A stretch of DNA of 43,465 bases from a virus: IMG/VR virus record IMGVR_UViG_3300046028_003758, positions 1-43,465 of that record. One strand, 5' to 3'. Positions 16,510-24,225 of this stretch are shown here, piece by piece. The notes below the pieces were generated by a model. It did not search any database. It was not told the DNA's origin and saw only the letters and a program-made list of their open reading frames with translations. Position 1 is the stretch's first letter, and every line of letters starts with the position of its first letter. Made by a program: the position numbers and the translations under genes.

Positions 16510-16561
16510 TGTAGTTGTTCCTACATTATGGAAATCAAATTTATATAAGTGTGATAATTAA
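16499..16561 (+). pseudogene. Truncated glycosyltransferase remnant (20 codons)
   Basis: An ATG at 16499, overlapping the end of the upstream GT, opens a frame reading TYSVVVPTLWKSNLYKCDN before a TAA at 16559. 'SVVVPTLWKSN' is the start of a GT2 domain (compare '.SVVIPT.W.' heads), but no GT follows: the frame stops and the next fibre's promoter region begins. It looks like the stump of a GT gene cut off when the 16601 fibre region was brought in or the gene was deleted. Very short, so convergence is possible. Confidence 0.5.
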
Positions 16562-16574
16562 CTTAATTACTGCA

Positions 16575-16582
16575 TATTTATA
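16575..16582 (+). promoter_or_regulatory. TATTTATA promoter-like element
   Basis: The octamer lies 18 bases before the ATG at 16601 of the largest fibre gene and just after the GT remnant. Role inferred from recurrence. Confidence 0.5.
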
Positions 16583-16600
16583 AGTAATAACATGTAAGTA

Positions 16601-19600
16601 ATGAGAATAGACCAAATAGAATTATCAGGTTCGTTATTTGTCACATCAAGTGCGTCAATTATATTAGGACAGACTAAGATATCCTCTGACAATAACGGGT
16701 CAATATCTTTTACAAATGTTAATAACCCAACTCAAAAAGTAATAGGTTCATATTCGGGTTCATTCACAGGTAGCATAAAATTACCTACAGTACCACAAGG
16801 AGCAGCAGAAACAAATATACTTCTTGTAAACGGTAGTGGTAATGTTGTCTATAGAAGCAACCTATCTTTAACAGGTGCTCAAGGTAATCAAGGTACTCAA
16901 GGAACACAAGGAACACAAGGAACAGTAGGTACACAAGGTTTCCAAGGCAATCAAGGTGCTCAAGGTAACCAAGGTATTCAAGGAACAGTAGGTACACAGG
17001 GTTTCCAAGGCAATCAAGGCCCGACAGGAATTCAAGGTACAGTAGGAACACAAGGAAGTCAAGGAGCAAATATAGCATCCACTGAAACAAGACCATCTCC
17101 CATAAACGCAGACCAAATGTGTTTATGGTTTGACACCACAAGTAAGATGCCAATGGTTTCTTATTGTATTAACACATCATTAGTAGGTGCTTGGTCAGCA
17201 GGGGGTGCATTGATAACAGGAATAAGTGATTTAGCAGGAGCAGGGACACAGAATGCAGGACTTGTTGCAGGAGGAAGGACAAGTGCTGTTGTAACATGCA
17301 CAGAAGAATACAACGGTACATCATGGTCAGCAGGAGGGGCATTGATAACAGCGAGGAGACTTCTAGCAGGCGCAGGAACTCAAAATGCAGGACTTATAGC
17401 AGGAGGTACAACAAATGCAGCAGTGTCTTGTACCGAAGAATACAATGGCACATTATGGTCAGCAGGAGGGGGATTAATAACAGCAAGATGGGGTTTAGCA
17501 GGAGCAGGTACACAAAATGCAGGACTTGTAGCAGGAGGTTATACAAATGTAAATTTAGCTTGCACCGAAGAGTATAACGGCACATCTTGGTCAGCAGGAG
17601 GGGCTTTGATAACAGCAAGACGAGAATTGGCAGGAGCAGGGACGCAAAATGCAGGTCTTGTAGCAGGAGGTTACGAAAATTTGGAATTATCCTGCACCGA
17701 AGAGTATAATGGTACGTCTTGGTCAGCAGGCGGTGCATTAATAACGGCAAGAAGATATTTAGCAGGAGCAGGAACACAAAACGCAGGTCTTGCAGCAGGA
17801 GGTTTTACAACTGTAAATGTTTCTTGCACAGAAGAATATAATGGAACATCTTGGTCAGCAGGAGGTGCATTGATAGTAGTAAGAAGACAACTATCGGCTG
17901 CTGGTACTCAAAACGCAGGACTTGTAATTGGTGGTCTTGTAAGCGCAAATGTCTCATGTACAGAAGAATACAATGCACCTACCGAAATCGTTGACCGTAG
18001 TTTAGACTCATCATATAATACAGCAGAATATTCTGAAAGACCTAACTTAGTTGATGCAGGAATGTGTATGTGGTATGATAAGACAAACAATATGCCAATG
18101 ATTTCCTACAAGAGCAGCACACTATTGATTGGTGCTTGGTCTGCGGGAGGTGCATTGATAACAGGAAGAACAGATATAGGAGTAGCAGGCACACAAAATG
18201 CAGGACTTGCAGCAGGAGGTGCTACAAATATAGATTTAGCCTGCACTGAAGAATATAACGGCACAAGTTGGTCAGCAGGAGGTGCTTTGATAACAGCAAG
18301 ATTTGGTTTAGCAGGGATGGGTACACAAAATGAAGGACTTGTAGCAGGGGGTTATGTATCATGTAGTTCTACTGAAGAATACAATGGTATTTCTTGGTCA
18401 GCAGGAGGGGCATTAATAACAGCAAGATGGGGTTTAGCAGGAGCAGGGACACAAAATGCAGGACTTGTAGCAGGAGGTCAAAATATATCATGTACTGAAG
18501 AATATAATGGTACATCATGGTCAGCAGGAGGTGCTTTGATAACAGCAAGACTCCGTACAGCAGGAGCAGGTACACAGAATGCAGGACTTATAGCAGGAGG
18601 TACAACAAATGCAGCAGTGTCTTGTACCGAAGAATACAATGGCACATTATGGTCAGCAGGAGGTGCTTTGATAACAGCAAGATTTGGTTTAGCAGGAGCA
18701 GGGACACAGAATTCAGGACTTGCAGCAGGAGGTTATGGGAGTGCAGATGTAACATGTACCGAAGAATATGATGGAACATCTTGGTCAGCAGGAGGGGGAT
18801 TAATAACAGCAAGAAGATATTTAGCAGGAGCAGGGTCACAAAATGCAGGACTTGCAGCAGGAGGTCAATCTAACGCAACTCTATCTTGCACAGAAGAATA
18901 CAATGCACCAACCGAAATCGTTGACCGTAGTTTAGACTCATCATATAATACAGCAGAGTATTCAGATAGACCTTATATAGCACAAACAGGAATGTGTATG
19001 TGGTTTGACTCTGTGAATAGAAGACCTATGGTGTCTTATTATGGATTTGAAGGTATTGGTTCTTGGTCAGCAGGTGGTGCATTGATAACGGGAAGAAGCT
19101 TTGTAGCAGGAGCAGGTACACAGAATGAAGCATTTGCAGCAGGAGGAAGTGGCCCTCTAAGTTGCACAGAAGAATATAATGGAACATCTTGGTCAGCAGG
19201 TGGTGCATTATCAGTAGCAAGATATTCAATAGCAGGAGCAGGGACACAAAATTCAGGACTTGCCATTGGCGGTAGATTTGATTATATTTGCACAGAAGAA
19301 TACAATGGCACATCTTGGTCAGTAGGTGGGGCAATGATAGTAGCAAGAGATAATATTGCAGGAGCAGGTACACAGAATGCAGGACTTGCTATGGGAGGTT
19401 TATCATGTACAGAAGAATATAATGGCACATCATGGTCAGCAGGGGGTGCAATGATAACAGCAAGAAGCCATCCATCAGGAGCAGGAACACAGAATGCAGG
19501 ACTTGCAGCAGGAGGAAGGACAAGTATATTTGTAACTTGTACAGAAGAATACAATGGCACATCTTGGTCAGTAGGGGGTGCGTTAGCAAATGCAAGGTAT

Positions 19601-19852
19601 TTTATAGAAGGAGCAGGAACACAGAATGAAGGACTTGTTTTTGGAGGTTTTAATGGTGCATGTCTTTCTTGCACTGAGGAATACGATGGTACATCTTGGT
19701 CGGCAGGAGTTGCATTAGCAACAGCAAGATATGGTATGGGTTCTGCGGGAACACAAAATGCAGGACTTGCATTTGCTGGTAATTTTGGCGCAAATCGTTC
19801 ATGCACCGAAGAATATAATAAACTACTTCAAATAGTTGATTGCTTCTTATAA
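16601..19852 (+). CDS. Large fibre: collagen-like shaft plus three six-bladed propellers
   Basis: A 1083-residue fibre. It has an anchor of type MRIDQIELSGSLFV (shared with 19944-21671), a beta linker ending YRSNLSLTGA, and a Gly-X-Gln collagen shaft (about residues 92-156). Three kelch-like propellers follow, of six blades each: 17189-17973, 18134-18903 and 19060-19819. Each propeller is preceded by an 'RP.....MC.WFD.....M.SY' strand like the head of the 9026 family. The first two end with an identical connector, APTEIVDRSLDSSYNTAEYS. This is propeller duplication within one gene: a shaft carrying three heads. The probable role is host recognition at the distal end of a tail fibre. No S74 chaperone is visible, so folding must rely on something else. 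Confidence 0.8.
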   Translation: MRIDQIELSGSLFVTSSASIILGQTKISSDNNGSISFTNVNNPTQKVIGSYSGSFTGSIKLPTVPQGAAETNILLVNGSGNVVYRSNLSLTGAQGNQGTQGTQGTQGTVGTQGFQGNQGAQGNQGIQGTVGTQGFQGNQGPTGIQGTVGTQGSQGANIASTETRPSPINADQMCLWFDTTSKMPMVSYCINTSLVGAWSAGGALITGISDLAGAGTQNAGLVAGGRTSAVVTCTEEYNGTSWSAGGALITARRLLAGAGTQNAGLIAGGTTNAAVSCTEEYNGTLWSAGGGLITARWGLAGAGTQNAGLVAGGYTNVNLACTEEYNGTSWSAGGALITARRELAGAGTQNAGLVAGGYENLELSCTEEYNGTSWSAGGALITARRYLAGAGTQNAGLAAGGFTTVNVSCTEEYNGTSWSAGGALIVVRRQLSAAGTQNAGLVIGGLVSANVSCTEEYNAPTEIVDRSLDSSYNTAEYSERPNLVDAGMCMWYDKTNNMPMISYKSSTLLIGAWSAGGALITGRTDIGVAGTQNAGLAAGGATNIDLACTEEYNGTSWSAGGALITARFGLAGMGTQNEGLVAGGYVSCSSTEEYNGISWSAGGALITARWGLAGAGTQNAGLVAGGQNISCTEEYNGTSWSAGGALITARLRTAGAGTQNAGLIAGGTTNAAVSCTEEYNGTLWSAGGALITARFGLAGAGTQNSGLAAGGYGSADVTCTEEYDGTSWSAGGGLITARRYLAGAGSQNAGLAAGGQSNATLSCTEEYNAPTEIVDRSLDSSYNTAEYSDRPYIAQTGMCMWFDSVNRRPMVSYYGFEGIGSWSAGGALITGRSFVAGAGTQNEAFAAGGSGPLSCTEEYNGTSWSAGGALSVARYSIAGAGTQNSGLAIGGRFDYICTEEYNGTSWSVGGAMIVARDNIAGAGTQNAGLAMGGLSCTEEYNGTSWSAGGAMITARSHPSGAGTQNAGLAAGGRTSIFVTCTEEYNGTSWSVGGALANARYFIEGAGTQNEGLVFGGFNGACLSCTEEYDGTSWSAGVALATARYGMGSAGTQNAGLAFAGNFGANRSCTEEYNKLLQIVDCFL
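16874..17068 (+). repeat. Collagen-like repeat, shaft of the 16601 fibre
   Basis: Gly-X-Gln triplets in the reading frame. Part of the DNA (about 16990-17060) is almost identical to the end of the collagen tract of the S74 fibre near 4680-4745, so shafts have recombined between genes. Confidence 0.85.
17384..17469 (+). repeat. 86-base exact repeat, copy A (propeller 1 of the 16601 fibre)
   Basis: Identical over 86 bases to 18578-18663. It spans the end of one blade and the start of the next (GLIAGGTTNAAVSC to TLWSAGG). Recent duplication or gene conversion. Confidence 0.85.
18578..18663 (+). repeat. 86-base exact repeat, copy B (propeller 2 of the 16601 fibre)
   Basis: Partner of 17384-17469. 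It lies at a different blade number (4/5 instead of 2/3), so the exchange was not between equivalent blades. Confidence 0.85.
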
Positions 19853-19853
19853 A

Positions 19854-19904
19854 AATTTTGCGAAGAAGAACCAACATAAAAAAACACATGTACAATATAA
19901 ACAA
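19854..19904 (+). repeat. 51-base direct repeat after the 16601 fibre, copy A
   Basis: Starts two bases after the fibre stop and matches 21672-21722 with two mismatches. It marks the 3' edge of a duplicated fibre cassette. Confidence 0.85.
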
Positions 19905-19915
19905 AACAAAATATC

Positions 19916-19923
19916 TATTTATA
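19916..19923 (+). promoter_or_regulatory. TATTTATA promoter-like element
   Basis: The octamer is 20 bases before the ATG at 19944, just after direct-repeat copy A. Role inferred from recurrence. Confidence 0.5.
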
Positions 19924-19943
19924 ATTAATAAACTCTACATTTA

Positions 19944-21671
19944 ATGAGAATAGATAAAATCCAATTATCAGGGTCTTTACTAATATCTTCAAGTTTATCT
20001 CGAAGTCCTTTACGAATAAATGATAACTATTTGTATATAAACCCACAAGGTAACATAGGAATAGGAACTACAAATCCTACCTCAAAATTAGTAGTAACAG
20101 GTAGCATAGCAGTACAAGGACAATTAAGAGCAACAACATTATCAGGCTCATTCACAGGAAGTATTAAATTACCTACTATACCACTAGGAACATCGGAGAC
20201 AAATATAGTATTGGTAGATGGTAGTGGTGGTTTAGTATATAGAAGCAACCTATCTTTAACAGGAGCTCAAGGAACACAAGGAACACAAGGAACACAAGGA
20301 ACACAAGGTACTCAAGGTATTCAAGGTACAGTAGGAACACAAGGATTCCAAGGCAATCAAGGTGCTCAAGGAACACAAGGTACTCAAGGTACTCAAGGAA
20401 CTCAAGGAATTCAAGGAACACAAGGAACTCAAGGAACTCAAGGTAACCAAGGTGCTCAAGGTGCTCAAGGTACTCAAGGTGCAACAGGAGTACAAGGTAC
20501 TAATGGCACTGTAGGTACTCAAGGTTTCCAAGGTAATCAAGGAACAACGGGTTTACAGGGCACTACAGGAGCTCAAGGCACTCAAGGAATACAAGGAACA
20601 GCAGGTACTAACGGAGCTCAAGGTTTTCAAGGTATCCAAGGAACAGTAGGTACACAAGGTTTCCAAGGAAGGCAGGGCCCAACAGGAATTCAAGGAACAG
20701 CAGGTACTAACGGAGTACAAGGATTTCAAGGAGCAGCAGGAGGTACAGGCGCACAAGGAAGCCAAGGAGCAAATATAGCATCATCGGCATCAAGACCATC
20801 TCCTATAAATCTAAATACAATGTGTTTATGGTTTGATACTGCTCTTTCATTACCTATGGTATCTTATTGTGGATATGGAGCAGGTACTTGGTCAGCAGGT
20901 GGTAACTTAATAACAGGAAGACAACAATTAGCAGGTGCAGGAACACAGAATGCAGGACTTGCTTTTGGTGGTGGTGCAAATACAGAAGAATACGATGGTA
21001 CATCGTGGTCAGCAGGTGGTAACTTAATAACATCAAGATTTGGGTTAGCAGGTGCAGGAACACAAAATTCAGGACTTGCCTTTGGGGGGTCTTCTACTTT
21101 AACCTGCACAGAAGAATACAACGGCACATCTTGGTCAGCAGGAGGTGCATTGATAACAGGAAGAGTTCTATTAGCAGGAGCAGGAACTCAAAATGAAGGG
21201 CTTGCTTTTGGTGGTACTGTATCGGGGTTAGGAAACATATCATGTACAGAAGAATACAATGGTACATCTTGGTCAGTAGGAGGGGCTTTGATAATAGCAA
21301 GATGTGCTTTAGCAGGAGCAGGGACACAAAATTCAGGACTTGCCTTTGCGGGGGTTTTTACTTTAACCTGCACAGAAGAATACAACGGCACATCTTGGTC
21401 AGTAGGAGGTTTATTAATAACGGGAAAAAGATGTTTAGCAGGGGCAGGAACACAGAATGCAGGACTTGCCTTTGGGGGGTATCCCAATGGTCTTTGTACA
21501 GAAGAATACAATGGTACATCTTGGTCAGCAGGGGGTGCATTAGCAACAGCAAGATATACATTAGCAGGAGCAGGAACACAGAATGAAGGACTTGCCTTTG
21601 GAGGTTCGGGTAATGTTACTTGCACTGAAGAATATACTAAACCTTTTACAATAGTAGATAGAATCTTATAA
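19944..21671 (+). CDS. Fibre: long collagen-like shaft plus one six-bladed propeller
   Basis: A 575-residue paralogue of the 16601 fibre. The anchor is MRIDKIQLSGSLLIS. It is followed by a segment with YINPQGNIGIGTTNPTSKLVV, the 'GNVGIGT..P..KL.V' phrase common in phage fibres. The shaft (about residues 107-276) is the longest in the window. One propeller of six blades follows (about 20886-21642), with 'GGNLITG', 'GGALITG' and 'GGALIIA' variants. It ends CTEEYTKPFTIVDRIL. Compared with 16601, the shaft is more than twice as long but there is one head instead of three. It likely offers an alternative receptor specificity. The gene is bracketed by copies of a 51-base repeat. Confidence 0.8.
   Translation: MRIDKIQLSGSLLISSSLSRSPLRINDNYLYINPQGNIGIGTTNPTSKLVVTGSIAVQGQLRATTLSGSFTGSIKLPTIPLGTSETNIVLVDGSGGLVYRSNLSLTGAQGTQGTQGTQGTQGTQGIQGTVGTQGFQGNQGAQGTQGTQGTQGTQGIQGTQGTQGTQGNQGAQGAQGTQGATGVQGTNGTVGTQGFQGNQGTTGLQGTTGAQGTQGIQGTAGTNGAQGFQGIQGTVGTQGFQGRQGPTGIQGTAGTNGVQGFQGAAGGTGAQGSQGANIASSASRPSPINLNTMCLWFDTALSLPMVSYCGYGAGTWSAGGNLITGRQQLAGAGTQNAGLAFGGGANTEEYDGTSWSAGGNLITSRFGLAGAGTQNSGLAFGGSSTLTCTEEYNGTSWSAGGALITGRVLLAGAGTQNEGLAFGGTVSGLGNISCTEEYNGTSWSVGGALIIARCALAGAGTQNSGLAFAGVFTLTCTEEYNGTSWSVGGLLITGKRCLAGAGTQNAGLAFGGYPNGLCTEEYNGTSWSAGGALATARYTLAGAGTQNEGLAFGGSGNVTCTEEYTKPFTIVDRIL
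20262..20771 (+). repeat. Collagen-like repeat, shaft of the 19944 fibre
   Basis: About 170 residues of Gly-X-Gln and related triplets, encoded by 9-base units such as GGAACACAA and GGTACTCAA. Triplets with Pro are rare (one GPT), unlike animal collagen. Confidence 0.9.
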
Positions 21672-21722
21672 AATTTTGCGAAGAAGAACCAACATAAAAA
21701 AACAAATATACAATATAAACAA
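21672..21722 (+). repeat. 51-base direct repeat after the 19944 fibre, copy B
   Basis: Matches 19854-19904 with two mismatches. An 11-base core (TGCGAAGAAGA) recurs at 21909-21919 inside the end of the next gene, hinting at where the repeat came from. Confidence 0.85.
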
Positions 21723-21729
21723 CAATAAA

Positions 21730-21933
21730 ATGCCATCAAAAACAGAAAAACAACAAAAATTCTTTCAAATAGTAAAGGCCTACAAAGATAAGAAAATGTC
21801 AGCAGCAGAAGTAGGAAAGAATGTAGAAGATGCGGCTAAAGGTATGTCAAAATCACAAATAGAAAAATTTACTAAGTTAGTTAAGGAAATGATGGATTCA
21901 AAAAATTCTGCGAAGAAGACCCTACAAAAATAA
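21730..21933 (+). CDS. Small basic protein, 'PSKTEKQQKFF' family (DUF3008-like)
   Basis: A 67-residue basic protein. I chose the ATG at 21730: the frame is open further upstream, from a TTG at 21676, but that part falls in the duplicated 51-base repeat. The pattern is PSKTEKQQKFFQIVKAYK, then MSAAEVGKNVEDAAKGMS and IEKFTKL. It resembles the small 'P-[AS]-K-S-x-x-Q-Q-x-F' proteins (DUF3008-like) common in T4-like cyanophages and other marine phages. They are helical and Lys-rich; the function is not known, and DNA or virion association is plausible. The end of the gene contains the repeat core seen behind both fibre genes. Confidence 0.65.
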   Translation: MPSKTEKQQKFFQIVKAYKDKKMSAAEVGKNVEDAAKGMSKSQIEKFTKLVKEMMDSKNSAKKTLQK

Positions 21934-21989
21934 TAAGTAAATAAACAATTAAATAATATAAAAACAAAGTATTTACTATATAGCGTATA

Positions 21990-21997
21990 TATTTATA
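21990..21997 (+). promoter_or_regulatory. TATTTATA promoter-like element
   Basis: The octamer is 42 bases before the ATG at 22040, giving a longer A-rich leader than elsewhere. Role inferred. Confidence 0.45.
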
Positions 21998-22039
21998 GAT
22001 GATAAAGAAACATATTAATAAACTAAAAAATCAAAAAAA

Positions 22040-22390
22040 ATGTCTTTAGGTATTGAAAAATTAAAACCTGCAATTCAACATTTAGCTCAATTGATTTCTG
22101 CATCTACTAAAGTAGATGTGAATGGAAACGGTATAGTTGATACTTCTGAAATTTTCGGTATTGTACAAGTATTAGTATTCAAAGTGATTGCTATTTACGG
22201 AACATTACCTGCTGCTTTAGCAGAATTAAAGGATGTTGACTCTGTAGAGAGAGCTGAGTTAGTAAAGGTATTCAATGAAAACTTCGATTTATCAGATGAT
22301 GTAGTTGAGAGTTTATTAGAGGAGTGGTTTGTATTAATTGACCAAGTTATTACACTATCTTCAAAAACAGTAACTAAATTTTCAAAGTAA
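22040..22390 (+). CDS. Small protein with EF-hand-like Ca2+ loop, 116 aa
   Basis: An unrecognised 116-residue protein. Residues ~25-36 read DVNGNGIVDTSE, an excellent EF-hand/dockerin-type calcium loop (D-x-N-x-x-G-x-x-D-x-x-E). A hydrophobic stretch (IFGIVQVLVFKVIAIYG, about residues 38-54) follows, and then acidic helices. Its promoter-like element upstream and strong terminator downstream make it a stand-alone transcription unit, which usually means high or separately timed expression. It could be an abundant virion protein or a Ca2+-dependent fibre or baseplate factor. The hydrophobic segment could also be a buried helix or a membrane segment. No family name can be supported. Confidence 0.65.
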   Translation: MSLGIEKLKPAIQHLAQLISASTKVDVNGNGIVDTSEIFGIVQVLVFKVIAIYGTLPAALAELKDVDSVERAELVKVFNENFDLSDDVVESLLEEWFVLIDQVITLSSKTVTKFSK

Positions 22391-22427
22391 TCGTAAAGTA
22401 AGCAACTAAGAAGAAAACTAGATTAAG

Positions 22428-22454
22428 AGAACCCCATCTATGATGGGGTTTTTT
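22428..22454 (+). terminator. Rho-independent terminator
   Basis: A perfect 9-bp stem (22430-22438 with 22442-22450, loop TAT) followed by T. It closes the 22040 transcript before the neck and tail genes. Confidence 0.9.
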
Positions 22455-22468
22455 ATTATAATATAATA

Positions 22469-22476
22469 TATTTATA
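22469..22476 (+). promoter_or_regulatory. TATTTATA promoter-like element at the start of the neck-tail operon
   Basis: The octamer is right after the terminator and 43 bases before the ATG at 22520. Role inferred. Confidence 0.5.
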
Positions 22477-22519
22477 GTAAGAATTGGTATTAGGTAATAG
22501 CAAATAAAGTAAGGAAAAG

Positions 22520-23677
22520 ATGGCAAACATCCCTATTTGGCCGGGTTCGGCATCATTCTTTCAAGGAGACACTCCCTATGGAACATATGATAATGAATAT
22601 GCATTTCAGCAAGATGCAGACATGATTGCAGATTGGTGTGCAAGGAGATTAGGCTACCCTATAGTGGATGTAGAATTACAACAATCAAACTTTTTTGCAG
22701 CATTTGAGGAGGCAGTAACTGAATATGGTTCTCAAGTAAATACTTATGTCAGTAGAGATAACTTGCTATATTTATTGGGAGTAAATACAGGTTCTCAAAG
22801 TTTAACTCAAGAGTATGTAGATGCTAACAATTCTTCAATATTCAAGTTATCAGAGCATTACGGAACACCTGTAGGTGTGGGAGGAAATGTTACATATTTC
22901 ACAGGTAGTTTACAAATACGGCAAGATAAACAAACATATGATTTATCTAAGGATACCTCAATTGCACTAGAATCAGGTTCATTTATCAATGGTAATTACA
23001 CAATAAGAAAAATACATCATTATCCAATACCTGCATTAGTAAGGTATCAAGACCCATACGGAGGTTCAGGATTAGGTACACAAGGATTAATAAATGGTTT
23101 TGAACTAGGAGGTTATACGGCTGCTGCAAGTTTCATGCTATATCCTTTAAATGCTGATTTACTTAGAGTGCAAGGAATAGAATTTAATGATTTAATTAGA
23201 AAGAGTGCATATAGTTTTCGTTTAGTAAATAATAGATTAACTATATTCCCAATACCTTTACGAGATACTACACTACACTTTGAGTATACTTTAAATAATA
23301 TGGAAAGTAATCCATTAAAACGGGGGAGAGGACGCATAAGCGATTACTCAAATGTACCATATAGCAACATGGTATACTCACGTATAAATGCAATGGGAAA
23401 ACAATGGATAAAAAAATATACATTAGCATTATCTAAAGAGATGCTAGGATATGTAAGAAGTAAATACAGTTCTATACCGATACCTGAATCAGATATTACA
23501 TTAAATGGTGATGCATTATTAAGTGCGGCAGAAGCAGAAAAAACATCATTAATTGAAGAGTTAAAAGAAATTCTAGACCAATTCTCAAGACAGAATTTAC
23601 TAGAAAGAAAAGCAGCTGAATCAGAAGCATTGCAAGTTGAAATGAGTAGAGTACCTTTAAGATTTTATATAGGATGA
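22520..23677 (+). CDS. Neck/head-completion protein (gp13-like by position)
   Basis: A 385-residue structural protein heading the order neck, gp14-like, gp15-like, gp18, gp19. Its N-terminal third has ADWCARRLGYPIVDVELQ and a following AFEEAVTEYGSQVN helix, a pattern I recall in neck-region proteins of marine T4-like phages. A beta-rich middle (IRKIHHYPIPALVRYQDP) and a C-terminal helical end (EELKEILDQFSRQN) follow. The T4 order places gp13 here, and the protein is larger than T4 gp13 (309 aa). Direct sequence likeness to T4 gp13 is not visible to me, so the name rests on synteny. It would close the filled head and take up the tail. Confidence 0.55.
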   Translation: MANIPIWPGSASFFQGDTPYGTYDNEYAFQQDADMIADWCARRLGYPIVDVELQQSNFFAAFEEAVTEYGSQVNTYVSRDNLLYLLGVNTGSQSLTQEYVDANNSSIFKLSEHYGTPVGVGGNVTYFTGSLQIRQDKQTYDLSKDTSIALESGSFINGNYTIRKIHHYPIPALVRYQDPYGGSGLGTQGLINGFELGGYTAAASFMLYPLNADLLRVQGIEFNDLIRKSAYSFRLVNNRLTIFPIPLRDTTLHFEYTLNNMESNPLKRGRGRISDYSNVPYSNMVYSRINAMGKQWIKKYTLALSKEMLGYVRSKYSSIPIPESDITLNGDALLSAAEAEKTSLIEELKEILDQFSRQNLLERKAAESEALQVEMSRVPLRFYIG

Positions 23678-23691
23678 TAAAGTATTAATAT

Positions 23692-24225
23692 ATGCCATTA
23701 TTCGGAGGTTCGAGAGATGTAAGTTTAATAAGAAGATTGAATAGAGAATTAATTAACTCTATAATCAATACTGAAGTCATAGTATATAAGATAGCTACGC
23801 AGTATACCAAAATAAATATATATGGTGAATCTTCCAAAAAAATATTTTATAATCCAATGAGGGTTAATTCTCTAATAACAAGAGAAGAAAAAGATTATGA
23901 TGGTGATGAATTAACTACATATATTAGAAATATATCATTTTCATTTCTTAGAGATGATTTAAAAGATTTAAATCTTGTAATACAAGAAGGTGATGTCATT
24001 AAATGGGATTCTGAATACTACGAATTAAATTACGTAGGTTCTAATCAATTATGGACAGGACGAAATCCTGATACATTACTAGCAACTGTAGAAGATGGAA
24101 GAGATGCATTTGGTTATAATGTAAGTATTATTGCAAGAGGTATGAAAATAACAGCAGACCGCTTAGGAATTGAAAATGTAATGACTCCGAGAAATAGCAT
24201 ATATGATTTACCAAATAGAATATAA
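23692..24225 (+). CDS. Neck protein, gp14-like
   Basis: A 177-residue protein 14 bases after the gp13-like gene; its stop overlaps the next start by one base (TAATG at 24223-24227). Residues include KINIYGESSKKIFYNP and a strand pair VIQEGDVIKWDSEYYELNYV. The phrase 'EGD.I....+..YE+..V' matches the segment of T4 gp14 that reads EGDLIYFPMDNSLFEINWV. T4 gp14 is 256 residues, so this is a compact form. gp14 with gp13 forms the head-tail joint. Moderate confidence from order plus the short local match. Confidence 0.6.
   Translation: MPLFGGSRDVSLIRRLNRELINSIINTEVIVYKIATQYTKINIYGESSKKIFYNPMRVNSLITREEKDYDGDELTTYIRNISFSFLRDDLKDLNLVIQEGDVIKWDSEYYELNYVGSNQLWTGRNPDTLLATVEDGRDAFGYNVSIIARGMKITADRLGIENVMTPRNSIYDLPNRI

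Noticed and set aside
9026-21671. Diversity-generating retroelement acting on the propeller loops
   Set aside because: No reverse transcriptase and no template repeat with A-specific changes are visible in the window. Loop variation looks like duplication and recombination.
21676-21729. Upstream TTG start for the small basic gene at 21730
   Set aside because: The added 18 codons lie within the 51-base repeat that also follows the other fibre gene, where no gene starts. ATG 21730 gives the family's normal N-terminus.
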